Origin: Actinoplanes sp. NBRC 103695
GTDB taxonomy: Bacteria; Actinomycetota; Actinomycetes; Mycobacteriales; Micromonosporaceae
Direction: 5' to 3'
Assembly (NCBI RefSeq): GCF_030269485.1
Contig: NZ_BSTL01000011.1
Coordinates: 279,525 to 343,524 of the forward strand
DNA length: 64,000 nt
Shown here: positions 34,841-44,411 of the stretch, piece after piece
Layout: each line of letters begins with the position of its first letter
Position numbering within the stretch: position 1 is the first letter of the stretch
The notes under the pieces: generated by a model
The model's input: only the letters and a program-made list of their open reading frames with translations
The model's database searches: none
What the model was told of the DNA's origin: nothing
Made by a program: the position numbers and the translations under genes

Positions 34841-35271
34841 CCTATCCGGGCGGCCGTGACCACCCCAGGCGCGATGCTGCGCCCGGGGTACGGCCGTTCC
34901 TCCGGACGAAGCCCGCCCCCGGGCAGAGCGAGGCCGGCGACACCAACTCCACCCTGCGCCCGTTCGTCATCACGTCCGGGCGGGTGGACGGGCCGGACCC
35001 GGACATCAACATGGAGACCCAGGTCTCCGTTCATCCGGGTGCCGCACCGACGCGGCTGCCACCGGAGAAGCGCGCCATCGTGACCCTGTGTGTCGAGCCG
35101 TTGTCGGTGGCGGAGATCTCCGCCCGGCTGCACCTGCACCTCGGCGTCACCCGCATCCTCGTCGGGGATCTGCGGGCGGACGGCCACCTCGAGGTGCATG
35201 TGCTGGGCGACGATTTCCCCGACCCCGAGACCATCATGCGAGTGATCCGTGGACTACGAGCCATTTCCTAG
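34837..35271 (+). CDS. cvnC: Conservon DUF742 protein CvnC
   Basis: 144 residues from ATG 34837. The N-terminal 40 residues are flexible; then the DUF742 core LRPFVITSGRV and a winged-helix-like part AIVTLCVEPLSVAEISARLHLHLGVTRILVGDLRADGHLEVH, ending with the conserved Pro-Asp-x-Glu-Thr-Ile-Met-Arg-Val-Ile-Arg-Gly-Leu helix. Overlaps cvnB at its start and cvnD at its end (23 bases). Confidence 0.95.
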   Translation: MTYPGGRDHPRRDAAPGVRPFLRTKPAPGQSEAGDTNSTLRPFVITSGRVDGPDPDINMETQVSVHPGAAPTRLPPEKRAIVTLCVEPLSVAEISARLHLHLGVTRILVGDLRADGHLEVHVLGDDFPDPETIMRVIRGLRAIS

Positions 35272-35896
35272 ACAGCTCACGCCTGACCAGCGCGTTGTCG
35301 GCACCGCCAGGGTGCCCGACGAGCAGCGGAGGACTACGCCTCCCGTTCCCGTCAAGATCATCGTGGCGGGCGGCTTCGGGGTCGGCAAGACCACCACGGT
35401 CGGCGCGATCTCGGAGATCTCTCCGCTGACCACCGAGGCCGAAATGACCATGGAGTCGATCGGCGTGGACGATCCGGGGCCGGCGACGTCCAAGACGACC
35501 ACCACGATCGCCATGGATTTCGGCTGCGTGACGATCGACAAGACGCTGAAGCTCTACCTGTTCGGCACGCCCGGCCAGTCGCGGTTCGCCTTCATGTGGG
35601 ACGACCTGATCCGGGGCGCGCTGGGCGCCCTGGTGGTGGTCGACACCAACCGGATCGACGACTGCTACCCGGCGGTGGACTACTTCGAGCGGGCCGGGCT
35701 ACCGTTCGTGGTGGGCGTGAACACCTTCGACGGTCAGCTCGGCTACAACCTCGACGAGGTGCGCTGGGCTCTCGCAGTGCGGGAAGACGTGCCCGTTCTC
35801 TCCTTCGACGCACGGTTCCGCGGATCGGTGCGAGATGCTCTCCTAGTGGTCCTCGACCAGGCACTGCACAAGTCGATCAAGTTGAATTCACACTGA
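35249..35896 (+). CDS. cvnD: Conservon GTPase CvnD
   Basis: 215 residues from GTG 35249. MglA/Arf-like small GTPase: P-loop GGFGVGKTT (about 41-49), switch region with SKTTTTIAMDFG, G3-like LFGTPGQSRF (DxxG replaced by GTPG as in the CvnD family), NTFD in place of NKxD. It is the effector end of the conservon and would be controlled by CvnB. Strong coupling: the start lies inside cvnC. Confidence 0.95.
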   Translation: MDYEPFPRQLTPDQRVVGTARVPDEQRRTTPPVPVKIIVAGGFGVGKTTTVGAISEISPLTTEAEMTMESIGVDDPGPATSKTTTTIAMDFGCVTIDKTLKLYLFGTPGQSRFAFMWDDLIRGALGALVVVDTNRIDDCYPAVDYFERAGLPFVVGVNTFDGQLGYNLDEVRWALAVREDVPVLSFDARFRGSVRDALLVVLDQALHKSIKLNSH

Positions 35897-35990
35897 GTGT
35901 GCACGTGCTGGCCCAGGTTCATGGTTTCCAAACCGGCCTTCGAACGGGCAGAGTTGTACGGGGCAGCATCCCGGACGGAGGGGCGGAGTC

Positions 35991-36695
35991 GTGCGAGGCG
36001 GACTGGACGATGCGCTGGACAAGCTCGCGCGTCGTGACGAGCTGCGTCGGCGGGCGAACGGGGAGGCGGAAGCCACCCCACTCGCCGTGCAGGAGTTGGT
36101 CGAGGCGATCGCCTCGGTGGTCGGGCGCAACCCGAAACTCGAGGTGACGGTCGGCGTCGAGGGCGTCGTCGACCCGACGCTGCTGCACTTCTACGTCGAG
36201 GACGGCATGGTGCGGGTGAACGCGGACTCGTCCGTATCGGCCCGGTCGGAGGCGGCCTCGCATCGGCACGCCGACTTCGACCTGGACCCCGAGGAACACA
36301 TGGTCGCCCACCCGATGCCGGAGGCGCCGGCCGCGCCGGTCAGCTTCGACGACCGCGACCGCTACGACCCGGGCACCGGCTACGACACGCCCGGTTACCC
36401 GCAGCCCGCCACCGCCCCGGCCTCAGCGCCACCTTTCGACGAGGACCGCACCGAGACGCTGCACGCGGCACAGTTCCGCAGCCCGTTCGCGGCACAGCCG
36501 CCGCCGCCGGTGCCACCGCAGTACGAGGCGCCGCGCCCGGCGCCGCAGCCCGAGCCGGACAACGGCGGCCTGACGCCGCTGCCCGAGCCGATCCCGCTGC
36601 GCAGCGTCGACAGCGAGGAGACCGAGCAGGCCGCCAAGCGCCTGGCGGCTCTGCTCCGCGACGACCCGACGCTGCTGCGCCAGGACCGCGCCTGA
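35991..36695 (+). CDS. Hypothetical protein downstream of the conservon
   Basis: 234 residues from GTG 35991 with a GGAGGGGCGGAG region upstream. The first 90 residues form a compact domain (LDKLARRDELRRRANGEAEATPLAVQELVEAIASVV, then LEVTVGVEGVVDPTLLHFYVEDG), the rest is Pro/Ala-rich and ends in a helix (AAKRLAALLRDDPTLLRQDR). Not a family I recognise, but the position 94 bases after cvnD on the same strand suggests a linked function. Confidence 0.8.
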   Translation: MRGGLDDALDKLARRDELRRRANGEAEATPLAVQELVEAIASVVGRNPKLEVTVGVEGVVDPTLLHFYVEDGMVRVNADSSVSARSEAASHRHADFDLDPEEHMVAHPMPEAPAAPVSFDDRDRYDPGTGYDTPGYPQPATAPASAPPFDEDRTETLHAAQFRSPFAAQPPPPVPPQYEAPRPAPQPEPDNGGLTPLPEPIPLRSVDSEETEQAAKRLAALLRDDPTLLRQDRA

Positions 36696-36748
36696 AGTCC
36701 TGTCTCGTGGATCACCCAGGGCTGCGGAGGGGTCCAGGAGACAGGACT
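36696..36748. terminator. Bidirectional terminator-like inverted repeat
   Basis: Perfect 11-bp repeat AGTCCTGTCTC / GAGACAGGACT around a 31-base GC-rich loop, extendable by CCTG/CAGG with a bulge, between the converging genes ending at 36695 and 36748. Confidence 0.65.
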
Positions 36749-39700
36749 CAGGCGTCCGGGCGCAGTTTGCCGATCGCGGTCTCGACCCCGCCGACCCGGT
36801 CGGCGAGCAGCCCGACCGCGCCCACGGCCCGGGTCATCGGGTCGTCGTCCGCGCCGCCGAGAGCGAGCTCGCGGAGGTAGGCCTTCTTGACGTCGGCCCA
36901 CCGCGCGGCCTGCTCGGGCGTCAACCGGCCACGCAGCTCGGCCAGCTTGAGCAGGTTGGCCTCGGCGCCGGTGGTCAACGTCTGCGCCTCGCCCAGGTAG
37001 TGATCGTCGACCAGCGTCTCCAGCTCGTCGTCGTTCATCACCGGGACGATCCGCTCGGCCAGCTTGGTCATGTTGCGGTAGGAGCCCTGGAGGCGGAACG
37101 GCGGTTCGGTACGGGACGAGTCCGCCTGCCCGGCCGACGCGATGTACGCCTGGTTGTTGCGCAGCACGATCCGCTGCACCCGGCGCATCTTGCGCAGCAC
37201 CGACAGGATCTGGTCCAGCTCGACGGCCGAGTACGGGTGGGACAGCTGGTCGGGACGCACCGCCGAGTCCGCCTCGGCGAGCCGGACCAGCAGGGGCACG
37301 TCGTCCCGGTCGCGGGCGGAGAGCGGCGCCAGCACCGGGTTCGCGGTGAGCGAGTTCTCCAGGTACGACAGCTCGAACAGGTCCTCGCGGCCGGCCAGCA
37401 CGTCGCCCAGGTTCCACACGTCGGCCCGGTTGGCGAGCATGTCCGGCACCCGGAAGCGTTGCCCGGTCTCGGTGTACGGGTTGCCCGCCATGCACACCGC
37501 GAAGCGCTTGCCCCGCAGGTCGTACGTCCGGGTCTGCCCGTCCCAGACGCCTTCCATCCGCCGCTGCGCGTCACAGAGCGAGATGAACTTCTGCAGCAGC
37601 TCCGGCGAGGTGTGCTGGATGTCGTCCAGGTAGAGCAGGACGTTGTTGCCCATCTCCAGCGCGAAGGAGATCTTCTCGACCTCCTGCCGGGCGGTGGCGT
37701 TGGGCGCCTCGGCCGGGTCGAGCGAGGTAACCCCGTGGCCCAGCGCCGGCCCGTTGACCTTGACGAAGACCAGGCCGAGCCGGTCCGCGACGTATTCCAT
37801 CAGGGTGGTCTTGCCGTAGCCGGGCGGGGAGATCAGGAGCAGGAGACCCGATTGATCCGTACGCTTCGCGTCGCCGGCCGCGCCGAGCTGCCGGGCCAGG
37901 TTGTCGCCGATCAGCGGCAGGTAGACCTCGTCGAGCAACCGGTTGCGGACGAACGTGGTCATCACCCGTGGCTTGAACTCGTCGAGCCGGAGCCGGGCGC
38001 GTTCCCGCGTGGCGAGGGCGGCCCGTTGCTTCTGGTAGTCGCGGTAGGCGGGCATCCGGTGCTCGCGAAATTCGCGCGCGTCGGCGAGCAGGTCCTCCAG
38101 GCGTACGGTGAAAGAACCGCCGTTGATCGTCGGATGTACCCCGAGCAGGCCGGTCACCGTCTCGGTGGTCGCCGCCGAGGAGTCGTAACGGGTGAGGACG
38201 GTGAGCTCGATCGCCACCGCCTCGGGCAGGTCCGCCTTCTCCGCCTTCTCGGGATTGGACGCGATAAATCCGGACAGCCAGGCCTCGACGAGCTGCTTCT
38301 TCGCCGCGAGATCGCCGTCCAGCGCTCGCAGGTCGTCGGCATACTGCCGCTCGGCGGCGCCCAGAGCACGGTGGAAGCGATCGACCAGCGTGCGGGCGCC
38401 GGCCCCGCTGACGAAACCGGCCGGCTCCGACGCCAGCTCCTCGACCAGGTACTCGCCCAGCTCGGCCTGCAGATCGGCCAGTTCCCGCGTCGGTCCGAAG
38501 ACGGTGCGGGCCCGCACCAGCGACGTCGCCCGGGTGGTGAATGCGTGGCGCTGCTCCTCGGTGGTCTCGAAGGCCCAGAACAGCTGGGCCGCCGCACGCA
38601 CCGACGGCCGGTAGCGGAGCAGCCCGGCGCCGGCGGACAGCCGGACCAGGGCGCCCAGGATCAGCGCCGCGTCGGCGTCGTGCACGCCGCGCTCGTACCC
38701 CTCGTCGTAGCGCGCCTCGGCAGCCCGCCGCACCAGATCGCGCAGCGAGCCGTCGGGCAGAGCCGCCGCGGCAGCCGCCGGGTCCTCCGCGAACACCGCG
38801 GCGGCCAGGTGCGCCGCCCGGTACATCGACCTGGTCTCGGAGATCAGCGACTGGTCCCAGAACGGCCGGGTCCGCTCGAACGCCTCGTCCCGGACCACCT
38901 CGCGGTAGTCGGTGCCGGTGACCGCGAAGGCCAGATGTCCGCCGTCCTCAGCCCCGCCGCCGCCCTTGTCAGGAGTGAAGGCAGAGCTGAAAGGCACCAT
39001 GGTCAGGTCGATCGCCTGGGTGTTCACGGCGAAGGCGTGCTTGCCCAGCCGGATCGTGCTGCCGCCGTCGGTGTAGAGGTCCAGCCGGTCGCGCAGGGCC
39101 CGGCCGGCCTCCTGCCGCGCGGCCTTGGTCCGGCCGTCCAGTTCCTCGGCGCGGACCGAGTCGCCGAGGGTACGCAGTTCGCCCGCCAGCGACCGCAGCT
39201 TGGCCACCATCGGGTCACTGGCGAAGTACGTGTTGACGTCCTCGACGCTGTCCAGCGCGGCGACCCGCCGGTGCACGCCGTCCAGGATCCGCCGGGCCGA
39301 GTCGACCAGCCGGTCGGCCCGCCGCGCCCGATCGTCGAGCAGGGACTGGCGGCGGCCGGCGATCGCCTCGTACACCTCGGTGCGTTTGGTCCCGAGCTGG
39401 TCGAGAAACCCGCCGAACTCGCCGAACCGGGTTTCCAGCGCCTCGATCTGCAGCATCAGGCGGGCCAGTTGCTCGTCGCACTTCTCCGGGGTGTCGGCGA
39501 CCGCCAGCGCGCCGCTGACCGCCTGCCCGAACAGCGCGAACTCGGCCGCGAACTCGGCCCGGCCCTCCACGGCGGACAGTTCCCGGCGGCGCGCGTCCAG
39601 CGTGGCCCGGGCCCGGTTGAGGCCGCCGAGCACCTCGCCGACGCGTTCCAGGATGGCCACCCGGACGGTCGCGTCGGCGATGTCCAGCCCGCCGATCACC

Positions 39701-41598
39701 TCGGTGACCACCTGGAGCCCGTCGGACTGCTCGGTGACCCGCTCGGCCACGGGCGCCGCGGCGGCGACCGTGGCGATGCCACCCGCCTCGGTCACCAGGT
39801 CGTCCACCACCCGCTGGTAGCCGGTGAACGCGTCCGGCCGCTGGAAGAAGTCGACCGCGCGCTGGGCGGTGGCGTCCACCTCGGCGGAGACCTGAGCGCC
39901 CAGCTCGTCCAGGCGGGCGACGTCGACGAAGCGCATCTCCCGCAGGCCGACCAGCTTGCCCTGGTGCCTGCGCAGCTCGGCGAGCTGCGTGACCCAGCCG
40001 TCGGTGCCGGTCGGCGTCTCGGCCCGGACCCGCCGGATCAGGGCCTGGAGATCGTCGTCTTCCTGTTGCAGAGACGCCACGGCCTGTGCGGTCAGTTCCT
40101 GGACGGTCTCGAACTCGTCCAGCACCTGGGTGGCGGTGGCCCGCACCTCGGACAGCGGGGTCCGCAGGTCACCGAGCTCGGCCTCGCCCAGCCAGTGGTA
40201 GTGGTCGAAGATCCGGGTGCAGGCCGCCACCATCGCCTCGAAGACCGGGCCGGAGGGTGCCATCTCGTCCGACATCCGGGCCACCGACAGGCATTCGGAG
40301 ATGCCCCGGACCAGTTCGGCGTTGCCGATGCGCTCCAGCGGGCCGGGGCCGACCGGCTGCCGGGCGGCGTACGTGTCGGAGACGAACGGCGTCCGCCACA
40401 CCTGCATCGGGTGCACCCGGGCCGGCTCGTCGGACATCTCCCGGAAGCAGACCAGCGTCCCGTCCTCGAACAGCGAATAGCCGTGGCACGGGATCGGCGT
40501 CGCGACTTGTTTGCGGATCATGTTGTAAGGGAGCAGCAGATAGGCGCCGGCCGCCCGGGCGTGGAAGACGTAGAGCACGTCCTCGCCGTTGACCGACCGG
40601 ATGGTCCGCTCGAACTCCAGGTCGGACACGTCCGCGTCGAACGTCTTGTGCACGCCGGTGGCCAGGTAGTAGCCGCCGGGGAAGATGATCCCCTGGTCCT
40701 CGGGCAGCCGCTGGCAGGCCTGGCCGATCCCGTCCAGCCGGACCACGGCCCGGGTCCGGGTGTTGAAGACCAGGTAACGCCAGGTGTCCTCCTTGTACGG
40801 CAACACCTTGAGCAGGATCAGCGGGCCGATCCGGCTGTACCGGATGTCGGCGTCGGCCAGGCTCTGCAGCGGCTCGTCCACCGGCTCGGAGTAGATGCCC
40901 TCGCCGTCGGAGGTGTTGTTCTCCACTTTGACGGTGAGCGTGCCGCCGACCGTCTCGACGAAGACCGCGTCATCGATCGAGATGTGCGGGTGCTTGCCCT
41001 GGACGTGCTGCTCGCGGGTGGTCTCTTTCCACTCGAAGTCGTGCGGCGCCGGGAAGACGTGGTCGCGCTCGCCCCGGTTGTCCAGATAGGACACGTTGCC
41101 GCTGGTGTCGACCCGCCAGCGCAGCACGCGCAGGTCGTCCATGCGCGGCCCGGTCTGGAAGACGGCCAGCAGCAACCCTTCCAGCCGGCGCAGCTGCAAC
41201 AGCTTGGCCTGCTGGTAGTACCGGTACATCTCGGCGAAGTCGCGCTGGAACCCGGCGTCGGTGAGTAGCCCCGGCACCGCGGCGGCCGGCTCGAAGCGGA
41301 ACGCGTCGCCGTCCCGGGAGAACCCGTGCACGGCGAACACGTCGTCCACTGTGGTCTCGGACCGCAGGCCGATGAACACGTTGTAGCCGAACAGCATCGA
41401 GCCGCCGACCTGCGCCACGTCCCGCGGGACGCAATTGTTCTCGGTGCGGATCCGCTCCGTGCCGAGCAGCCGCAGCTCGGCGCCGCCGAACGTGCTGATC
41501 CGCTGCTCGTTCAGCGTCTCGGCCCGGCGACCCAGCTCGGCGCACTGCTCGCCGAGCCTCTTCCTCAGTACCTCGTACGTCCCGGCGTCGAGCGTCAC
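36748..41598 (-). CDS. Giant AAA ATPase with DUF3686 region (DNA repair ATPase-like)
   Basis: 1,616 residues. The first ~470 residues are a beta-rich DUF3686-type region (TFGGAELRLLGTERIRTENNC... with many strands). Residues ~470-900 are long helices, probably coiled coil (QELTAQAVASLQQEDDDLQALIRRV; FGGFLDQLGTKRTEVYEAIAGRRQS). A AAA domain lies near the C-terminus: Walker A SPPGYGKTTLMEYVADRLG at about 1254, Walker B LLYLDDIQHTS at about 1322, sensor-like VCMAGNPYTE. These proteins are annotated as DNA repair ATPases without proof. It starts inside the flotillin stop codon (ATGA), third gene of a leftward operon, so its work is likelier at the membrane with flotillin. Confidence 0.88.
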   Translation of the reverse strand: MTLDAGTYEVLRKRLGEQCAELGRRAETLNEQRISTFGGAELRLLGTERIRTENNCVPRDVAQVGGSMLFGYNVFIGLRSETTVDDVFAVHGFSRDGDAFRFEPAAAVPGLLTDAGFQRDFAEMYRYYQQAKLLQLRRLEGLLLAVFQTGPRMDDLRVLRWRVDTSGNVSYLDNRGERDHVFPAPHDFEWKETTREQHVQGKHPHISIDDAVFVETVGGTLTVKVENNTSDGEGIYSEPVDEPLQSLADADIRYSRIGPLILLKVLPYKEDTWRYLVFNTRTRAVVRLDGIGQACQRLPEDQGIIFPGGYYLATGVHKTFDADVSDLEFERTIRSVNGEDVLYVFHARAAGAYLLLPYNMIRKQVATPIPCHGYSLFEDGTLVCFREMSDEPARVHPMQVWRTPFVSDTYAARQPVGPGPLERIGNAELVRGISECLSVARMSDEMAPSGPVFEAMVAACTRIFDHYHWLGEAELGDLRTPLSEVRATATQVLDEFETVQELTAQAVASLQQEDDDLQALIRRVRAETPTGTDGWVTQLAELRRHQGKLVGLREMRFVDVARLDELGAQVSAEVDATAQRAVDFFQRPDAFTGYQRVVDDLVTEAGGIATVAAAAPVAERVTEQSDGLQVVTEVIGGLDIADATVRVAILERVGEVLGGLNRARATLDARRRELSAVEGRAEFAAEFALFGQAVSGALAVADTPEKCDEQLARLMLQIEALETRFGEFGGFLDQLGTKRTEVYEAIAGRRQSLLDDRARRADRLVDSARRILDGVHRRVAALDSVEDVNTYFASDPMVAKLRSLAGELRTLGDSVRAEELDGRTKAARQEAGRALRDRLDLYTDGGSTIRLGKHAFAVNTQAIDLTMVPFSSAFTPDKGGGGAEDGGHLAFAVTGTDYREVVRDEAFERTRPFWDQSLISETRSMYRAAHLAAAVFAEDPAAAAAALPDGSLRDLVRRAAEARYDEGYERGVHDADAALILGALVRLSAGAGLLRYRPSVRAAAQLFWAFETTEEQRHAFTTRATSLVRARTVFGPTRELADLQAELGEYLVEELASEPAGFVSGAGARTLVDRFHRALGAAERQYADDLRALDGDLAAKKQLVEAWLSGFIASNPEKAEKADLPEAVAIELTVLTRYDSSAATTETVTGLLGVHPTINGGSFTVRLEDLLADAREFREHRMPAYRDYQKQRAALATRERARLRLDEFKPRVMTTFVRNRLLDEVYLPLIGDNLARQLGAAGDAKRTDQSGLLLLISPPGYGKTTLMEYVADRLGLVFVKVNGPALGHGVTSLDPAEAPNATARQEVEKISFALEMGNNVLLYLDDIQHTSPELLQKFISLCDAQRRMEGVWDGQTRTYDLRGKRFAVCMAGNPYTETGQRFRVPDMLANRADVWNLGDVLAGREDLFELSYLENSLTANPVLAPLSARDRDDVPLLVRLAEADSAVRPDQLSHPYSAVELDQILSVLRKMRRVQRIVLRNNQAYIASAGQADSSRTEPPFRLQGSYRNMTKLAERIVPVMNDDELETLVDDHYLGEAQTLTTGAEANLLKLAELRGRLTPEQAARWADVKKAYLRELALGGADDDPMTRAVGAVGLLADRVGGVETAIGKLRPDA

Positions 41599-43493
41599 TT
41601 CTCGCCGTTCTCCGTCTGCAGCTGCTTCACCAGGTACGCCGCCAGCGCGGTGTTGCTCAGGTCCGCCGTGGTCGCGGAACCCAGCATCTTGCTGAGGTCA
41701 CCGTTCTCGACGAGGCCCTGCGCCACCGTGGAGTTGCTGACGAGCCCGTCGATGCTCTTGCCCATCGTGATCGAGCCGAGCAGCTTGTCGAAGAACACCG
41801 ACTCCCCGCCGATGATGTCGATGTTGGCCTTCTCCAGCCCGGCCGCGACCACCATGGCCTGCGACTCGGCGATCTCCTTGTGCACCGAGATGCCGGCCAG
41901 CCGGATCTCCTTCTCCATCTCCAGCTTGAGACGGAACTCCTCGTGCCCGCGGGACGCCTCGTCCAGTGCGGCCATCGCGGCCGCCTTGTCGGTGAGACCC
42001 TCGGCCTCACCCTTCAGCTTCTCCCGCATGCCCTCGGCCTGCGCCAGCGCCATCTCGCGCGACACCACGGCCTCGGCCCGGCCGACCTTCTCGATCGCCT
42101 CGGCGTTGCGCTCGTTGACCTGCACCTCGGCCAGGCCCTTCGCGGCCGCCTCGGCCTGGGTGCCCTCGGCCAGCCGGATCTTCGACCGGGCGTCCAGCTC
42201 GGCCGCCTGCTGCCGGGACTCGGCCAGCACGATCGCCTCGCGCGCCTTGAAGCCCGCCGCGGTCTCCGCCGCCTCCGCCGCCTTGATGTCCTTGACCAGG
42301 TGCTCCTGGGCCTCGGCCTCGGCCGCGATGATGACCGCCTGGCGGGTGCGCTCGGCCTCCTCGACGACCCGGAGGCGCTTGATGTTCTCTTCCTGCTCGG
42401 CCACCGTCTTGTCCACCGCGATCCGCTCCCGGACCACCTCGGCCATCGCGCGCTTCTCGGTCTCCAGGTCCTTGTCCTTGGCGATCGTGGAGAGCTCGAC
42501 CTCGCGCTGCCGGATGACCACCTCGAGCATCCGGTCCTTCTCGATGCGCTCGGTCTCGATCGCGATGACCCGCTCGCGGTTCTTCTCGGCGACCGCGACC
42601 TCGCGCTGCAGGTTCTCCCGCTGGATGCCCAGTTCCTGGTCGGTGCGCAGGGCGGCGGCGTGCGCCTTGAGCCGCTCCTGCGCCTGGACCAGCTCGATCT
42701 CGGCGGACTCGCGGGCCCGCATGGTCTCGATCTCGCGGTGCTGCTTGATCTCGGCGTCGGCCTGCCGGCGCTGCAGCTCCAGGATCGTCTCCTTGGCGTC
42801 GACGTCCTGCCGGGTGATCTCCTTCTCCTCGTTGCGCCGGAAGTCGTTGGTCTTCACCGCCTCGATCGCGGTCAGCTCGGTGATCTTCCGGATGCCCTGC
42901 GCGTCCAGGATGTTCTTCGGGTCGAGCGAGCTCAGCGGCGTCTGCTCGAGGAAGTCGATCGCCGCGTCCTCCAGGCTGTACCCGTTGAGGTCGGTGCCGA
43001 TCACCTCGATGATCTGGTCACGGAAGTCGTTGCGCCGGGTGTAGAGGTCGACGAAGTCGAGCTGCTTGCCGACGGTCTTGAGCGCCTCGGAGAACTTCGC
43101 GCTGAACAGCTCCTGCAGCGTGGACTCGTTGCTGGCCCGCTCGGTGCCGATCGCCTGGGCCACCTTGATGACGTCCTCGGTGGTCTTGTTGACCCGCACG
43201 AAGAACGTGATGCGGATGTCCGCCCGGATGTTGTCCTTACAGATCAGGCCCTCACGCCCGGTCCGGGTGATCTCGATGGTCTTCACCGAGATGTCCATCG
43301 TCTCGTGCTTGTGCAGCACGGGCAACACGACCGCGCCGGTGAAGGTGACATCCACCCGGCGCACCTTCGACACGATCAGCGCCTTGCCCTGCTCGACCTT
43401 GCGGAACATCCGGCTCAGAAAGAAGACGACACCGATAGCGAGGAGGACGACGACGGCGATCACGATGCCGACGCCGGTGGAGATCACATCCAT
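41595..43493 (-). CDS. Flotillin/SPFH family protein (YqiK/FloT-like)
   Basis: 632 residues: an N-terminal membrane hairpin (STGVGIVIAVVVLLAIGVVFFLSRMF), the SPFH/band-7 domain (about 30-210, with GKALIVSKVRRVDVTFTGAVVLPVLHKHETMDISVKTIEI), then the Ala/Glu-rich flotillin coiled coil (EAEAQEHLVKDIKAAEAAETAAGFKAREAIVLAES; KVGRAEAVVSREMALAQAEGMREKLKGEAEG). It scaffolds membrane microdomains. It sits between an OB-fold membrane protein and a giant ATPase, the YqiJ-YqiK arrangement extended by an ATPase. Its stop overlaps the ATPase start. Confidence 0.93.
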   Translation of the reverse strand: MDVISTGVGIVIAVVVLLAIGVVFFLSRMFRKVEQGKALIVSKVRRVDVTFTGAVVLPVLHKHETMDISVKTIEITRTGREGLICKDNIRADIRITFFVRVNKTTEDVIKVAQAIGTERASNESTLQELFSAKFSEALKTVGKQLDFVDLYTRRNDFRDQIIEVIGTDLNGYSLEDAAIDFLEQTPLSSLDPKNILDAQGIRKITELTAIEAVKTNDFRRNEEKEITRQDVDAKETILELQRRQADAEIKQHREIETMRARESAEIELVQAQERLKAHAAALRTDQELGIQRENLQREVAVAEKNRERVIAIETERIEKDRMLEVVIRQREVELSTIAKDKDLETEKRAMAEVVRERIAVDKTVAEQEENIKRLRVVEEAERTRQAVIIAAEAEAQEHLVKDIKAAEAAETAAGFKAREAIVLAESRQQAAELDARSKIRLAEGTQAEAAAKGLAEVQVNERNAEAIEKVGRAEAVVSREMALAQAEGMREKLKGEAEGLTDKAAAMAALDEASRGHEEFRLKLEMEKEIRLAGISVHKEIAESQAMVVAAGLEKANIDIIGGESVFFDKLLGSITMGKSIDGLVSNSTVAQGLVENGDLSKMLGSATTADLSNTALAAYLVKQLQTENGEK

Positions 43494-43513
43494 GGATATG
43501 CCCTTTACTGTTT

Positions 43514-44098
43514 TTATTCAGGCAGCGCGATGTCCGCCGGAACGACCCAGAAGAATTCACCGTCGGTGTCGACGTCGTAGAGCAATGCGCGGCTGCCGGC
43601 CGTGAGCTTGTCGGCGCCAGTCTGCCGGACCTGGACGATCGCCGATGATCCGTCCGGCGCATGCACCTCGGCCTGCCCGAACGTGCGGGTCACGGTGCCG
43701 GTGCGAATGATGCAGGTGAGCCCGATGAAGTCGGCCCGGGAGGCACTCGGTCCGTGCGGCCAGACGCGGGCCAACAGGACGACGAGGACGCGGGTGATGA
43801 TGAACGCCGCAACGATCGCCGCGATCAGAATCACCCACAGCGGAATGGCGAATAGTTCCGCCCCGGCCAGGCTCCCGAACCACGCGAACAACACCAGAAG
43901 CGAAAAAACAATCGACATGGGTACGCCCGTGAGGCCCACAAACGCAAGCGGCCCGTCCCCGGCTTCGCCGCTGCCGGAGTCGGTGTCCGGGTCGGCGCCA
44001 CCGACGATGACCACGATCCAGTAGCCGATCACCACGATCAGCAGAGGAGTGAAGACAACGGTGGGGAAGCTGATCGCAGCCTCGACGAACCCACCCAT
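43514..44098 (-). CDS. OB-fold membrane protein, YqiJ/NfeD-like
   Basis: 194 residues from ATG 44098. Three membrane segments (FTPLLIVVIGYWIVVIVGG; LTGVPMSIVFSLLVLFAWFGSLAG; PLWVILIAAIVAAFIITRVLVVLL) followed by a soluble beta-barrel domain of the NfeD/OB type (FIGLTCIIRTGTVTRTFGQAEV...SSAIVQVRQTG...LLYDVD). NfeD-like proteins pair with flotillin or stomatin in operons, as here: the flotillin gene starts 20 bases downstream. The ribosome binding site is weak (GGGGG, 14 bases up). Confidence 0.87.
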   Translation of the reverse strand: MGGFVEAAISFPTVVFTPLLIVVIGYWIVVIVGGADPDTDSGSGEAGDGPLAFVGLTGVPMSIVFSLLVLFAWFGSLAGAELFAIPLWVILIAAIVAAFIITRVLVVLLARVWPHGPSASRADFIGLTCIIRTGTVTRTFGQAEVHAPDGSSAIVQVRQTGADKLTAGSRALLYDVDTDGEFFWVVPADIALPE

Positions 44099-44411
44099 GG
44101 AGAAACACGCCCCCGCCTGCTGAGATCCCGCCCGGCCGCCCGCCGGAAGGTGACTCCGATGATGACAGTAGGGGTCAATCACGCGCAGCCCCGCCCTCGA
44201 CCACAAATCGTCATCTGTTCGGACTATGAACTACTCTCCGTGATGGGATGATTCGCGCCCCAGACCCGCCCGTTGACCGTTCCTGAGCGTTCTGACCTGG
44301 GCCGATGAGCCAGTCTTCACGGTCGTTCCGGTGACGGACCTTGTTTCACCGAGAGTAGCTAACTAGGTTTTTGACGGTCTGTGACACGAGGTTGAGGAGA
44401 CGGTTACCGCT
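44099..44411. other. Divergent promoter region of flotillin operon and epimerase-like gene
   Basis: About 310 bases between oppositely directed genes. Lower G+C stretches occur at 44345-44375 (AGTAGCTAACTAGGTTTTTG), which could hold the promoter of the rightward genes, and a GAGGAGA site precedes ATG 44412. No gene is seen. Confidence 0.5.

Noticed and set aside
37000..41268. Open frame of 1,422 codons on the plus strand opposite the AAA ATPase gene
   Set aside because: It is the high-GC antisense shadow of the ATPase gene, rich in His/Arg/Gln/Val with no domain.
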